DNA of 64,000 nt from Ryuthela nishihirai (lineage: Eukaryota; Arthropoda; Arachnida; Araneae; Heptathelidae). The stretch covers positions 29,922,707-29,986,706 of the forward strand of contig JAWZYU010000025.1 of assembly GCA_038380435.1 (NCBI GenBank), written 5' to 3'. The translations under genes and the position numbers were made by a program. Positions 55,258 through 64,000 of the stretch are shown here, piece by piece (within the stretch, counting starts at the first letter, position 1; each line of letters begins with the position of its first letter). The notes beneath the pieces are model-generated. The model had not been told where the DNA came from. It ran no database searches and worked only from the letters and a program-made list of their open reading frames with translations.

Positions 55258-58004
55258 ATGAAAGCGAATCTCATTATGACGTAGATTTCTTTTCTGACTG
55301 AAGCCTCGTCCACAAACATAATACGTGTAAGGCCTATAGCCCTTGTGAACACGTTTATGTCTCTGCAGGGAGAAGAATCGACTAAGAGTTTTCGTGCAAA
55401 ACCTGTAAAAAGTTTTCTTCTTTGGATTTTTACTTCTATCAACAGTAACAAGGAATGAAAGTCATTAGTGACATAAAATCTAGGGAGAATTTTCATCCTG
55501 CAATCTGACCCTTTTGTCAGCTGACTTTCACTTAATTCAGAACTGTCGTGATGAACCTTCAGCCATATTTCACCTGATTCAATTTGATCCCCAAGGTGCT
55601 TCACAATTATAATATCAGCTCCAATATTCTTTTTAGCGCCTCGGTCCATCTCCTCCTTCCATAATCTTGTTAGAACTGCAGCTTCTAATCCGACAACCTT
55701 ACCTGTTTCTCCTGTATAAGTGAAATCAGTGATGTGTCGGGCTGCTAGCAATATTTTTTCTGTTTTACCTTCACATAGCCAGCTTGCAACATCTTCAGAT
55801 ACTCCTTGTTCTATTAACATGTTACGAAACTTGTTCAAAGCATTGCCGTTATGCAGAACCTTACGGACACGTAATGCTTCATCTACCCTATTATCCACAA
55901 TGTTCACAAAACGCAGAAGTTCTCCTAACTCTTCGACGAGCTCTTGCAGTTCTAAGGATCCGTTACCAAGGAAACACTGAACAGCTTCCATCACTTCCAG
56001 AGAGTTGTCAACAGAGTTTTCAAGAGGTGAATCCATGTTGCTGATTACAGCTGAACAACTCAAACTCTTCATTCCACGAGCTTGTGATGCTGCAACCACT
56101 TTCTTAACTAAATCAACAGCAACATCTTCTGTACTGATGAGATCAATAGCTCCTTTTCCGAATTCAACATCATAAACCAAAGCACACACTCCTTCAGCCA
56201 GCTTTTTGGACACAATTGAGCATATCATTAGAGGAACGCTATCTATGGTAGCCATCAGATCCTTGCAGCGGCAAATCTCCTTATCTGTTGGCACCAGCTC
56301 CCCTGTCTGTACCACGATGCAACATCCGACGTCTTCCATCATCTGCTCGATTTTATCTTTAGTGCAGTCGACTGTGAAGCTAGGGATGGATTCCAATTTG
56401 TCCAGAGTATCTCCCGTCAATTGGCGAGCACGACCGGAGATCATAGGGACCTTGAGACCTAAAGCAGCAAGTGCAGGAGCCAAGACAAGACTCACTTTGT
56501 TGCCGACACCTCCTGTGCTGTTTTCATCTACCATCCGATGGCGCCACTCGGGTCTCCAGCAAAACACATGACCCGAGGAGGTCATAGTTGCTGTTTCTTC
56601 GGAATTCACTTTCTTGGAGCTCTCATTGTAATTAGCCAGGGAAACATCAGTCATGATTGCCAAATTGTTCATTCTGGAGATCAGCGACGAGTTTTGTAAC
56701 ATGATATTGTCCACTTTAGAGCTCTTGTAGTCGTGATAAAACTTTTCTATATCCTTATAATCTAAATGGTTATAATGTCCAAATCTGCACATTGACTGTT
56801 CAGAAAAGAAATTCAGCATGGTTTCGTTGAGATTGTCTGAGGGCTTTACTTCTCTCTGATCGTAACTCTGAGGCTTAGTTTCATCCAGAAAGTTAGTCTT
56901 TGAAGTACTGTCTCTGCCTGAAGCTCTTTTACTAGCATCACCTGTTATGCTTCTAAGCCATCCTTCGGAATTCCTCTTCCTTAAATCCCCACTTTCTATA
57001 AACGATTCGAGTGTGGCTATATGCTTCGGAAAAATCTCTCCGACTTCCGCGGTAAAGTCGAATGGCACTTTGTATCTATGATGAATGGACGCCTCTTCTT
57101 TACTCGGACCACTCTGCGAAACGTAAACTCTGTTTCGTTCCCCTTCATTACCACTCGTTACTCTGCCTTTGCGATAATTGTCCATGACGCATTTTGCTGA
57201 GAGCGAGGAATAGAATACCTTTCGTGTGGATCTCTCTTCAGATCGTGCCAGACTTGTATACCTAGGTATTTTGAAGTGCAAAGCGTACTGTATAGTCTCG
57301 CAGCTCTCTGATCTGTGTGATTGTTCTTCACAGTTCCTAGACATGTCACCAGCGACATAGACACTCTGCCATGCATTACCAGTAGTTGCGTGGTCAAAGG
57401 CATTATCTGCGCTATCTCTACGATTCTTGATTTCCAGTAGCAGATCCACATTTTTATATGCGTTGCCTTTCTCTTTTTCTTTTCCATGTTTACAATCTAA
57501 CTTAACACTATCAAGATCATCTTTTTCACTGACAAATTCAACATTTAAACTATTGCATTGTCTATTGAGTTCGGTTTTATGATCCTTGAACTGATCAATA
57601 ATCTTACCAACTTGAGAAGCCACTTCAGCTCTCATCTCAGTATTTTGTGCGGCCATTTCGGCTTTCAAATCATCTTTTTGAGAAACTATCTCCGTTCTCA
57701 ACTCATTATTTTGTGCGGCCATTTCGGCTTTCAAATCACCTATTTTATCGCTTTGGGCAGCTATATCACCTTTAATCTCAGTATTTTGTGCGGCCAGATC
57801 ACCTCTTTTATTCCTCAACTCATTATTTCGTGCGGCCATTTCGGCTTTCAAATCATCTATTTTATCGCTTTGGGCAGCTATATCGGCTTTCAAATCATCT
57901 ATTTTATCGCTTTGGGCAGCTATGTCGGCTTTCAAGTCATTATTTTGACTTTTAATGTCATTCATCAACTTTACTAATTCATCCATACTTCTAGTGAAAG
58001 GCAT
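55116..58004 (-). CDS. Gag-like coiled coil fused to captured thymidine phosphorylase
   Basis: 962 codons, sole long ORF of the LTR element, starting MPFTRSMDELVKLMNDI just after the primer site. Residues 8-150 are a repetitive coiled coil (14-residue units such as DLKADIAAQSDKID at 23-36 and 37-50), like the Gag start of spider gypsy elements. Residues 150-465 are unassigned. Residues 468-835 align with animal thymidine phosphorylase, which splits thymidine to thymine and deoxyribose 1-phosphate: STGGV, SLVLAPALAALGLKVPMISG, TLDKLESIP, CCIV and SKKL are readily seen. The first 85 or so residues of the enzyme are missing. The active-site K-H pair reads E-N, and the usual GLGHTGG reads RQLTGD-like. 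Residues 836-962 run through zinc-finger and integrase DNA in the wrong frame. Probably not an active enzyme. Confidence 0.88.
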   Translation of the reverse strand: MPFTRSMDELVKLMNDIKSQNNDLKADIAAQSDKIDDLKADIAAQSDKIDDLKAEMAARNNELRNKRGDLAAQNTEIKGDIAAQSDKIGDLKAEMAAQNNELRTEIVSQKDDLKAEMAAQNTEMRAEVASQVGKIIDQFKDHKTELNRQCNSLNVEFVSEKDDLDSVKLDCKHGKEKEKGNAYKNVDLLLEIKNRRDSADNAFDHATTGNAWQSVYVAGDMSRNCEEQSHRSESCETIQYALHFKIPRYTSLARSEERSTRKVFYSSLSAKCVMDNYRKGRVTSGNEGERNRVYVSQSGPSKEEASIHHRYKVPFDFTAEVGEIFPKHIATLESFIESGDLRKRNSEGWLRSITGDASKRASGRDSTSKTNFLDETKPQSYDQREVKPSDNLNETMLNFFSEQSMCRFGHYNHLDYKDIEKFYHDYKSSKVDNIMLQNSSLISRMNNLAIMTDVSLANYNESSKKVNSEETATMTSSGHVFCWRPEWRHRMVDENSTGGVGNKVSLVLAPALAALGLKVPMISGRARQLTGDTLDKLESIPSFTVDCTKDKIEQMMEDVGCCIVVQTGELVPTDKEICRCKDLMATIDSVPLMICSIVSKKLAEGVCALVYDVEFGKGAIDLISTEDVAVDLVKKVVAASQARGMKSLSCSAVISNMDSPLENSVDNSLEVMEAVQCFLGNGSLELQELVEELGELLRFVNIVDNRVDEALRVRKVLHNGNALNKFRNMLIEQGVSEDVASWLCEGKTEKILLAARHITDFTYTGETGKVVGLEAAVLTRLWKEEMDRGAKKNIGADIIIVKHLGDQIESGEIWLKVHHDSSELSESQLTKGSDCRMKILPRFYVTNDFHSLLLLIEVKIQRRKLFTGFARKLLVDSSPCRDINVFTRAIGLTRIMFVDEASVRKEIYVIMRFAFILTQTWYIAFVDVQLQSARWFTWIVWPRFIEELKKLWNPELFGTNKT
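55258..55411 (-). pseudogene. Two damaged C2H2 zinc fingers (captured?)
   Basis: In the same frame as the integrase scrap the sense strand reads FYRFCTKTLSRFFSLQRHKR then VHKGYRPYTYYVCGRGFSQK. The first finger keeps C-x12-H-x3-H and the second keeps the C and the GRGFSQ core. Both have tyrosine where the first cysteine should be, and the second lacks its proper histidine pair. The HKGYRPY linker matches the HTGERPY style of tandem host fingers. A TGA lies upstream at about 55455-55460. Likely a second captured host fragment; it is not translatable as a functional protein here. Confidence 0.75.
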
Positions 58005-58014
58005 TCAATTAAAT

Positions 58015-58033
58015 GATCCCACTTCTGACACCA
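58015..58033 (-). promoter_or_regulatory. Primer binding site, tRNA-Leu type
   Basis: The sense strand after the upstream LTR reads TTTGGTGTCAGAAGTGGGAT. From TGG onward it is complementary to the 3' end typical of eukaryotic leucine tRNAs (ATCCCACTTCTGACACCA). It starts two bases after the LTR. Confidence 0.85.
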
Positions 58034-58035
58034 AA

Positions 58036-58654
58036 TGTTGCGGATCACAAAAATGGATAGCCACTGAGCGTGAGTATTAAAAGCTATATTTCAAAACCAA
58101 ATTCAATACAAGGTAAATTGTTACAAAGGAAATATGGATGAAGTATCTTATTAACAAATCAACTATTAACATGCACAAGTCATCAATCTTCCTGCGTAGA
58201 GCACACAATATCAGCTCTGTGTATTTTACTAAATACTACCTTTTACTTGATTTACCAGGTCACCCGAAGATCTTCACTCGTAAACCAATTCTCGTCCTGT
58301 GCTAATAACTGTTCACACACTAGCCGAACAAAAAGACAGTCCGTATAGACATTCGAAGTTAGCCATAAAAGTTCCCACTTTTATACTTCCGTGTATACAC
58401 AACACATCAAGTTACTTCTTGATACTTAACGATAAAAGATCCCACTTTTATCCTTCCGCGTATACACAACACATCAAGTTACTTCTTGATACTTACGCGC
58501 ACTGTCTCAGAACAGCTCACCGTCCATTTTCGAACTCACCGACCGTTACAACACAACGACCGTTAACGCTCCACTGTCCTTCTCCAAATTCTCCCAAAGT
58601 TCAATTCGTTGGCTGAAACTTTGCTTTCGGTTGCCAGATTCTTCTGTCGTAACA
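58036..58654 (-). repeat. LTR (upstream, 5' in sense)
   Basis: Identical to the other LTR except at 58585. The sense TATAAAAG lies at 58378-58385 and could serve as the promoter for the element's transcript. Confidence 0.95.
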
Positions 58655-59759
58655 ATATTTTAATATTTCAAAAATGCCAAAAACGTTTGTACACTACTGT
58701 TGTAAGGATTTCGTGTTGAACCACAATCAGAGCTCTCCAATACGCTCAAAAGATTAGAATTAGAAAAAATACGTTCATTTGTATATTTCAAACGAGAAAA
58801 TATGATAGTCTAATAAACGTCTACAATAAAGAAAATATTTTACAAATTAGGAAATTGTACGTGTTTCAAATATTATAATATGTTAAAACCCATTGGAATC
58901 AATTTTATTTTCGAACATTTCCAAAGTTAACGCGTTTTTCACAAGGTATAGTATTGATGGATACCCTAGCGCATAAAACATTTGTGCAGAGACATTTTAT
59001 TTACTTATCTAGTAAATTTTTAAATGCTTTACCCACAGACCTCAAAACAATTAATAATGAAAGAGAATTCATTGGAAAAAGCAGGAAGTGGCTACTTAAT
59101 TTGGAGAATGTACATGTTTTGTTTTAGAATAGTTAATTGGGATTATTTCGTTTTAATATTCTTATATTTATAGCATAAATTTATTGATAATGTACATGAG
59201 ATTTTTTACCCTCCAAGGGTAAATTGTTCTGTTGTATGCTTACAAGTCTTCTTTGATATTTATGATATATTTATATTTGCTGCCAAATTAACTTATTTCT
59301 TATTGAGTTGCATAATTTCCTCCAAACGCGAGTGTTTCACTCCAATGGAGGCTGATACTTATTTTCACTATCATTGTAAATGAAAAAATGAGAAATTGCT
59401 GTATTATAATGACAATTATGATAATGTATAGATTTTTTTATTTGAATTCAAGGTTTTCTATAATGTACTGGATAAAAACCACATTTTTTTGTTTTGAAAA
59501 TCTAAAAAATGTTCAATATCACAAGTTTAGTAATTTCTATTGTATAAAGAGTATTTTTGTTGTAATTGTGAATATGGGAAAATAAAAGTTTTCTTCATCT
59601 TACTTTTTGTCTCCGTGTAATATAATTAAACGCATAAAGTTACAAAATCTGAATAACATTTATTTTGTTGATTAAATTGTTCGTGTCAGCAGCTTTTATT
59701 ATGAAATAAATTATAAAATATAAAAATTATACAAAAACTGTTATTATGAAATATTTAAC
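58655..59759. other. Non-coding, AT-rich right flank
   Basis: It begins with the right target duplicate ATAT. The 65-codon ORF at 59388 is low-complexity. No repeat shared with the rest of the window was recognised. Confidence 0.45.
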
Positions 59760-59808
59760 CTCAGAGTTTAAAACAACAATCCTTTGGATTGTTGTTTTAA
59801 ACTCTGAG
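59760..59808. repeat. Perfect 23-bp-arm hairpin at a SINE end
   Basis: Arms 59760-59782 and 59786-59808 around TTT. The right arm matches the SINE-B 3' end (GTTGTTTTACCTCTGAG in good copies, GTTGTTTTAAACTCTGAG here). The left arm is an inverted copy of it. Confidence 0.9.
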
Positions 59809-60354
59809 ACACTTGGGCTCAATGATCAGATTACAAAGATCTCCAGGACTCAGAGAAGGTTACTGAAGGTGATCCACTGGCACCGCTAACGTAACAGATG
59901 GAATCTTATCTTCAAGCCATTCTGCATGTTCTTTAACCATTTAAGTGTCAGAAGTTGATTAATTAGTTACCCAAAAATCGCTACAAGTGAACTTGCGACA
60001 TTTTTTCATTCTTACCTGCCATTTGTTTTTCATTTCAAGTTTTATATATTTTGTTCAGAATTAAATGCTTTTTCTTTTAGAATGCGATATAAATTATTTC
60101 ATTCATTAGTGGTTTTCTAATGAGGCTCAAAATTTTAGTTACATTTTTAGAGAAAAAAAACCGATTCTGTAAAAGTTAAAGTGCATAGGGTATTGTTCTC
60201 CTAAACTTAGGGGAGCAAGGCTTAACTTCGCATCCGACGGACGCGGCCTTTCCCCCGTGGTTTTCCTTTTTCACCGAGGGAAGAACGGGGGTTACAGGAG
60301 AATAATCTCAATTATGGCATAGCTATGACTAAAACCTGGAAACATCAGATTAAG
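59786..60354 (-). mobile_element. Old SINE-B, broken into pieces
   Basis: 59786-59945 and 60180-60354 carry SINE-B body blocks in minus orientation (ACTCAGAGAAGGTTACTGAA; ATCCGACGGACGCGGCCTTT). About 235 bp of unrelated AT-rich DNA lies between. Its head continues beyond the younger copy at 60745-60795 (AATAAGAGCCTGGCAAGCTA). Confidence 0.8.
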
Positions 60355-60744
60355 CGGTGGTGGCTCAGTCGGTAGCGCGCCACGCTCGTAATCTGCAGTT
60401 CCCAGGTTCGAGTCTCAGCTGGGCCAGCGTTGAGATTTATCTTCGTAGAACTCCCCACCCTACCCACAGTCAGTAGGGGACACCGATGGGTTTGTAAAGA
60501 CCGCCGTCCGTCGGATGTGACGTTAAACCGTGGCCCCGTGTGAGGGAAAGCCATACCCTGTAGACGTTAACAACACGCTGGATGGCCCTAAAGGGAGGCT
60601 ACCATGTCTCCCAACAGCTGCCCAGTGGGTCTCCTCGCCAAAACTTCTCGGAGTATTCGGGGTCATTATTATTATTATTATTGTGACCTGGACATTTAGC
60701 CCATTGTGCGCAAAGAAGTGCCGTTCAGAGGTAAAACAACCCAA
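60355..60744 (+). mobile_element. SINE-B inserted into an older SINE-B, with ATT repeat
   Basis: Full length from GCGGTGGTGGCTCAGTCGGT to GTAAAACAACCCAAC. The usual GGTCCATGTGACC reads GGTC(ATT)nGTGACC, with about six ATT units at 60664-60681. An exact target duplication is not evident. Confidence 0.9.
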
Positions 60745-60829
60745 CACGGAATAAGAGCCTGGCAAGCTACCAGCATAGCCAACCTCTGCCCCACAAGACG
60801 TTTCCCAAAGGGAAAATAATATTTCAGTA

Positions 60830-62135
60830 AAATTAGGGTGCACGAAAACATGTTTCGGATAATCTCCTTTAATTGTGAAAGGCAATCATATTTTGAACAA
60901 CATACATTATATCGACTTCTCGTCGACTTCGTTTAGGGAAATTAATTTCAGTAAATTGGTCCATATTTTCTTCTTTCCCTATGATTTCACGAAGTACATT
61001 TTAACTATCATCCATCATTTCTATTATGTTAGTTTCGCTTACAAAACATAGTTATAAATCATTAAGGTTAGTTTCAATTGAAAAGGAAATTTTGTCAATG
61101 CAAAAGAATTAAATCACCAGAAAGAAAAATATATTCTCTACCAATTATATTTATTCTTTCAGAGAAGCATTTCATACAAGAATGATATTCGCAGAAAGCA
61201 AAAATCAATAGAAAGTAGAGTGTCTGAAACCCCGTGGCTTGCAGACGCATAAACCATGAAAGTCCAGAGAAAGAAGTCGAATGTGTCTTGTGAAACTCAA
61301 AATTCTGCGAGGAAAACTGTTGATACTCGTCTGGTTGTTTACTGTGCTAAATGCATACGTCAAACCTAATTGTGCATTATTCCTAAAAAAAAACTCTAAA
61401 ATGATCAAATACTTAATTCTCCTTAGCGCAAGATGTAATAAATAAAACGATGCCGTACCATTCAGTATTTAACGCTGAATATTTCAAAATAATAGGACTA
61501 TTCGAATTTTCTGCTGTTGAAAATTATGCAGGATTGCAAACTTTATTATTACCGGTTTCCTAAGAGCCGTGCGCAGTGGTCAAATTGGATGCTGACATAC
61601 TAAGCCAGCAAAAGAATTCTCCCGAACGCCTTGAACTCTCCAGGACTCTCTTGCATATTAAAATCAGTACAGTGGATTTTTAAGATACACTTTGTCGTCA
61701 AAACCAAAGCAGCTCCAAATGATTCATTTCTACAAGTTACTGAAAAATGAAACTGGTGATACAACTATTTTCAAAGGATTTTAATTATACTGTTGCTGAA
61801 GTATACGATTCACGGTTTTTGATCTCTTTATTATGAGTTGTTTGTTAGTTAATAACTGAATACATTGTCGCAATTAATGAAATTAATTCTACTCTTTGTT
61901 AATGTCAGATATTGAACTGTAATAGAATTTTTGATATCCCGAAATTTTGCATGAGTTTCAAAATAAGTTGGTCATTAGGATATAATAAGTTTTAAGAAAG
62001 ATTTCCAGGTATGTACTCTTTGCAAAATCAGTAATATTTCCTAAATCATTACGCTAACGTCGAACACTACATTTGAACAGATTTATATTTTGATAAATTA
62101 ACGTACAATAAAAATTAAATTAATATATTCAGAAG
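60830..62135 (+). repeat. Upstream unit of Gr pseudogene 5
   Basis: It shares AACTATCATCCATCATTTCT (61003 on), TATGTTAGTTTCGCT (61025 on), AGCAAAAATCAATAGAAAGTAG (61198 on) and GCAGACGCATAAACC (61240 on) with the other units, in order. Confidence 0.65.
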
Positions 62136-63385
62136 ATGATGTGGACACGTGAAACTGCTGATTTGAAAAGATGTTCGGTAGTTATAGAATCCCCTCATCC
62201 AATATCACAACGCGCTTTTTGTCTCAGAAATGCTAATAAAATGCATTACACAACGTCTGATCTAAATCTGTTAGTGAAAGTATTAGCTTTCTCAGGTGTT
62301 GTTATTTTTTAATGTCATGGAAAAGTAAGGTGGATTCAAAAAATCGTTGCTCGTTTGATTACTATGGGAATACATTTATTTTTCGTCTATTCTATAGCTG
62401 ATCTACTTTATGGGGTAATTACATTAAAAATTTTAAATTCAAATGTTAATATTCCGTGGAAATTAATTGAAACGATTCCTTTTGCTTTGTGGCAGAGTTT
62501 GCGAGCTCGACGTCTTTTAGTTACTTTGTTCCTGAGGTTGAACAAGTTTCACAAAAGTCAAATTCTTCTCCAACACGTTCAGTCTCTAAAACCATGGATT
62601 AAATTTTTGCATCATCTTGATCACTTTAAATCCCATGTTTTGGGGAACTTTAATTCTCTGCATTTCTAAAGAGTCGGAATTGTTAAAGCTTATAGACCAC
62701 TGCTTTTATTGTTTAAAGGCAGAAAAAATGTCCATATTCCTTTATCTTATCCTATATTTGTACTGTGTGTGTTATATTTCGCAAGCTTATTTTTACTTTT
62801 TCATCATTGTGACTATGATTTACGTTTTCCTCTGCATCTATTTTCAGAGACTGCTTCAAATTTCACACCAAATATTTCAAAGGAATGGAATATTATCTTA
62901 CTGAAGACAGCTTGTTTCTTCAACATCTTAAAGTTTACCGTAAAATCTCTTCTTCTCGTGGTCTGATGGAAGATTCACTGTCGTTTCCAATATTTTTAAT
63001 AACAGTGACAAACTTTTTTCTTCTGTTCGTATTTTTTGGATATATGCTTGGAGTTTCAGATATTAGTGCCATAAACTGCATCCTAATTTATCTGTTAGCG
63101 ATGTTCATCAACAGTATCGTATCATTTTTCGCTATTGCTTTTTCTGCAGCAGAGATAAACGAAAAGCACAAAGAAATTAGAATTACTCTCGCAGACAAAT
63201 CGGTGAACATGGGAACATCCCGTAATCATATCTATATTGATTTAATTTTGTCAAAAGTAATTAATATGGAATATGTTGATGCTTTGTCGGGATGGAAAAT
63301 GTTCAAGTTTAACCGAAGTTTTATACTCTCTGCTTGTGGAAGTTTGCTTACCTACAGCCTGGTAATTCTTCAACTGAAATTCTGA
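62136..63385 (+). pseudogene. Gustatory-receptor-like pseudogene 5, lightly damaged
   Basis: The start is ATGATG at 62136, as in the other MM copies. Three lesions only: TAA at codon 59 (62310, after VVIF), one extra T in a T run near 62600, and one extra T near 62902. Between them the receptor reads through: IPFALWQSLRARRL, CIILITLNPMFWGTLI, IVTMIYVFLCIYFQ, then an open stretch 62885-63385 with YRKISSS, MEDSLSFPIFL, AAEINEKHKEIRITL and LSGWKMFKFNRSFILSACGS, ending LTYSLVILQLKF with the TY-x5-Q signature. Two lesions are in or beside homopolymers, so assembly error cannot be excluded. Confidence 0.87.
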
Positions 63386-63451
63386 AATTTACTTTCAAGG
63401 CAGTATTTCTAAACGCAATTTATTCAAATGTTAAAAACAATATTTCATTTC

Positions 63452-63605
63452 GTCCTGGGTTCGAGTCCCGGTATTAGGCATGGATGTGTGTGTCGTTTTA
63501 TCTGCTGAGGTCCTGCCATCCTCTCAGATCTCCTACTGTGGCATATAAACTGACAGGCTCCTGTCAGACCTCTGTGGCAAGCAGCTACTTGAGGGGGTAT
63601 TTATT
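63452..63605 (+). mobile_element. SINE-A, 5'-truncated at the B box
   Basis: It starts CCTGGGTTCGAGTCCC and runs to the family end CTTGAGGGGGTATTTATT. It lies 66 bp after the last receptor codon. Confidence 0.92.
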
Positions 63606-64000
63606 TTGATTTATTTTATACCTTTATTTCCATGACATGTTATCTTTTTTTCTTATAACATAACTTTTCATACCTGCACACCTATACAATATCAATCGTT
63701 TTTAAATATTGCATATCAATTTTAAATCTAATTATCATCTACATTTTCGTAAATCTTTATTTATTTATTGAAAGAGCTACTACAAATATAACTATCTCTA
63801 GCTTGTCTATTCACGTATTGACATAATACTACTTATAATATCTGCATATTTTTTTTTCGATACCAATCTCGGTAGTGTAGGTTAAGAGTTATTAAACTAA
63901 ATATCACAGTATTACTTTTATCTTCTGATATTTCTTTTTGGTATGGAAAAATTAACGCACCTTGAACATATTGATTAATTATTTCGTATAAAATTATTTA
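63606..64000. other. Non-coding, AT-rich window end
   Basis: No gene or known repeat is visible before the window ends. Confidence 0.45.

Larger units (their letters stand above)
54486..58654 (-). mobile_element. Non-autonomous LTR retrotransposon carrying captured host sequence
   Basis: 4169 bp bounded by two 619-bp LTRs (54486-55104, 58036-58654), with ATAT on both sides (54482-54485, 58655-58658). The sense strand is minus. A tRNA-Leu-like primer site follows the upstream LTR, and a purine tract precedes the other. Both lie where retrotransposons require them. The interior encodes a Gag-like coiled coil, a long unassigned part, a thymidine phosphorylase homologue, zinc-finger remnants and an integrase C-terminal scrap. 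Protease, RT, RNase H and integrase core are absent. The element therefore needed proteins from a Ty3/gypsy relative to move. The LTRs differ at one site (55035 T, 58585 C), so insertion was recent. Confidence 0.93.

Noticed and set aside
55720..57977. Plus-strand ORFs of 86-139 codons
   Set aside because: Shadows of the long minus-strand ORF; the 139-codon one reflects the antisense of coiled-coil repeats.
54486..58654. Interpretation as a simple host thymidine phosphorylase gene
   Set aside because: The LTRs, primer site, purine tract, target duplication, Gag-like start and lost active-site residues fit a retroelement, not a resident gene.
51167..63605. CRISPR-like array from repeated SINE ends
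   Set aside because: Repeats are dispersed, in both orientations, with no regular spacers, in eukaryotic DNA.

Overview
Origin. The window is AT-rich eukaryotic DNA with low gene density and many transposon relics. Chemoreceptor-type genes, tRNA-derived SINEs, jockey-like LINEs, Tc1, Tigger and piggyBac remnants, and a Gag-like coiled coil of the sort seen in spider Ty3/gypsy elements point to an arthropod. A chelicerate, probably a spider, is my best inference; no single marker proves it. There are no bacterial operons and no CRISPR.

Host genes. A tandem, same-strand (+) array of gustatory-receptor-like (Gr) seven-transmembrane genes runs through the window. Only one copy is intact: 27601-28875, 424 codons, single exon, ending in the Gr-type TY-x5-Q signature. 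Five others are broken: 12737-14016, 29470-30763, 37854-39151, 43390-44727 and 62136-63385. Diverged copies of the same upstream sequence precede most of them. That sequence also occurs without a gene near 5440-6600 and 51690-51971, so the locus grew by segmental duplication and then decayed.

The unusual element (54486-58654). Two 619-bp LTRs differ at one position. They are flanked by an ATAT duplication, with a tRNA-Leu-type primer site and a purine tract at the right places on the minus strand. The interior has no protease, reverse transcriptase, RNase H or integrase core. It carries one 962-codon ORF: a Gag-like coiled coil, about 300 unassigned residues, then about 365 residues clearly homologous to thymidine phosphorylase. 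Beyond that, in another frame, lie two damaged C2H2 zinc fingers and the extreme C-terminus of a gypsy integrase. This looks like a non-autonomous LTR retrotransposon that captured host mRNA sequence, recently mobilised in trans. The captured enzyme has lost key active-site residues.

Other mobile DNA, left to right: Tc1-like relics (2043-3256, 6615-7874, 8139-9350, 25700-25884); a worn LINE (3480-4980); two jockey-like LINE relics on the minus strand (15100-17830; 18060-21021 plus an RNase H piece at 22920-23257); RTE-like endonuclease or 3'-end pieces (10606, 21105, 21780-22430, 39644, 49270-50410); two tRNA-derived SINE families, called SINE-A (about 195 bp) and SINE-B (about 385 bp) here; a piggyBac derivative with TTAA ends (36379-36904); Tigger/pogo pieces (31856-32350, 40165-41217); and two palindromic MITEs (34659-34874, 40811-41022). 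Several SINE insertions keep exact 11-14 bp target duplications. Five near-perfect hairpins with 2-4 nt loops suggest local template switching.
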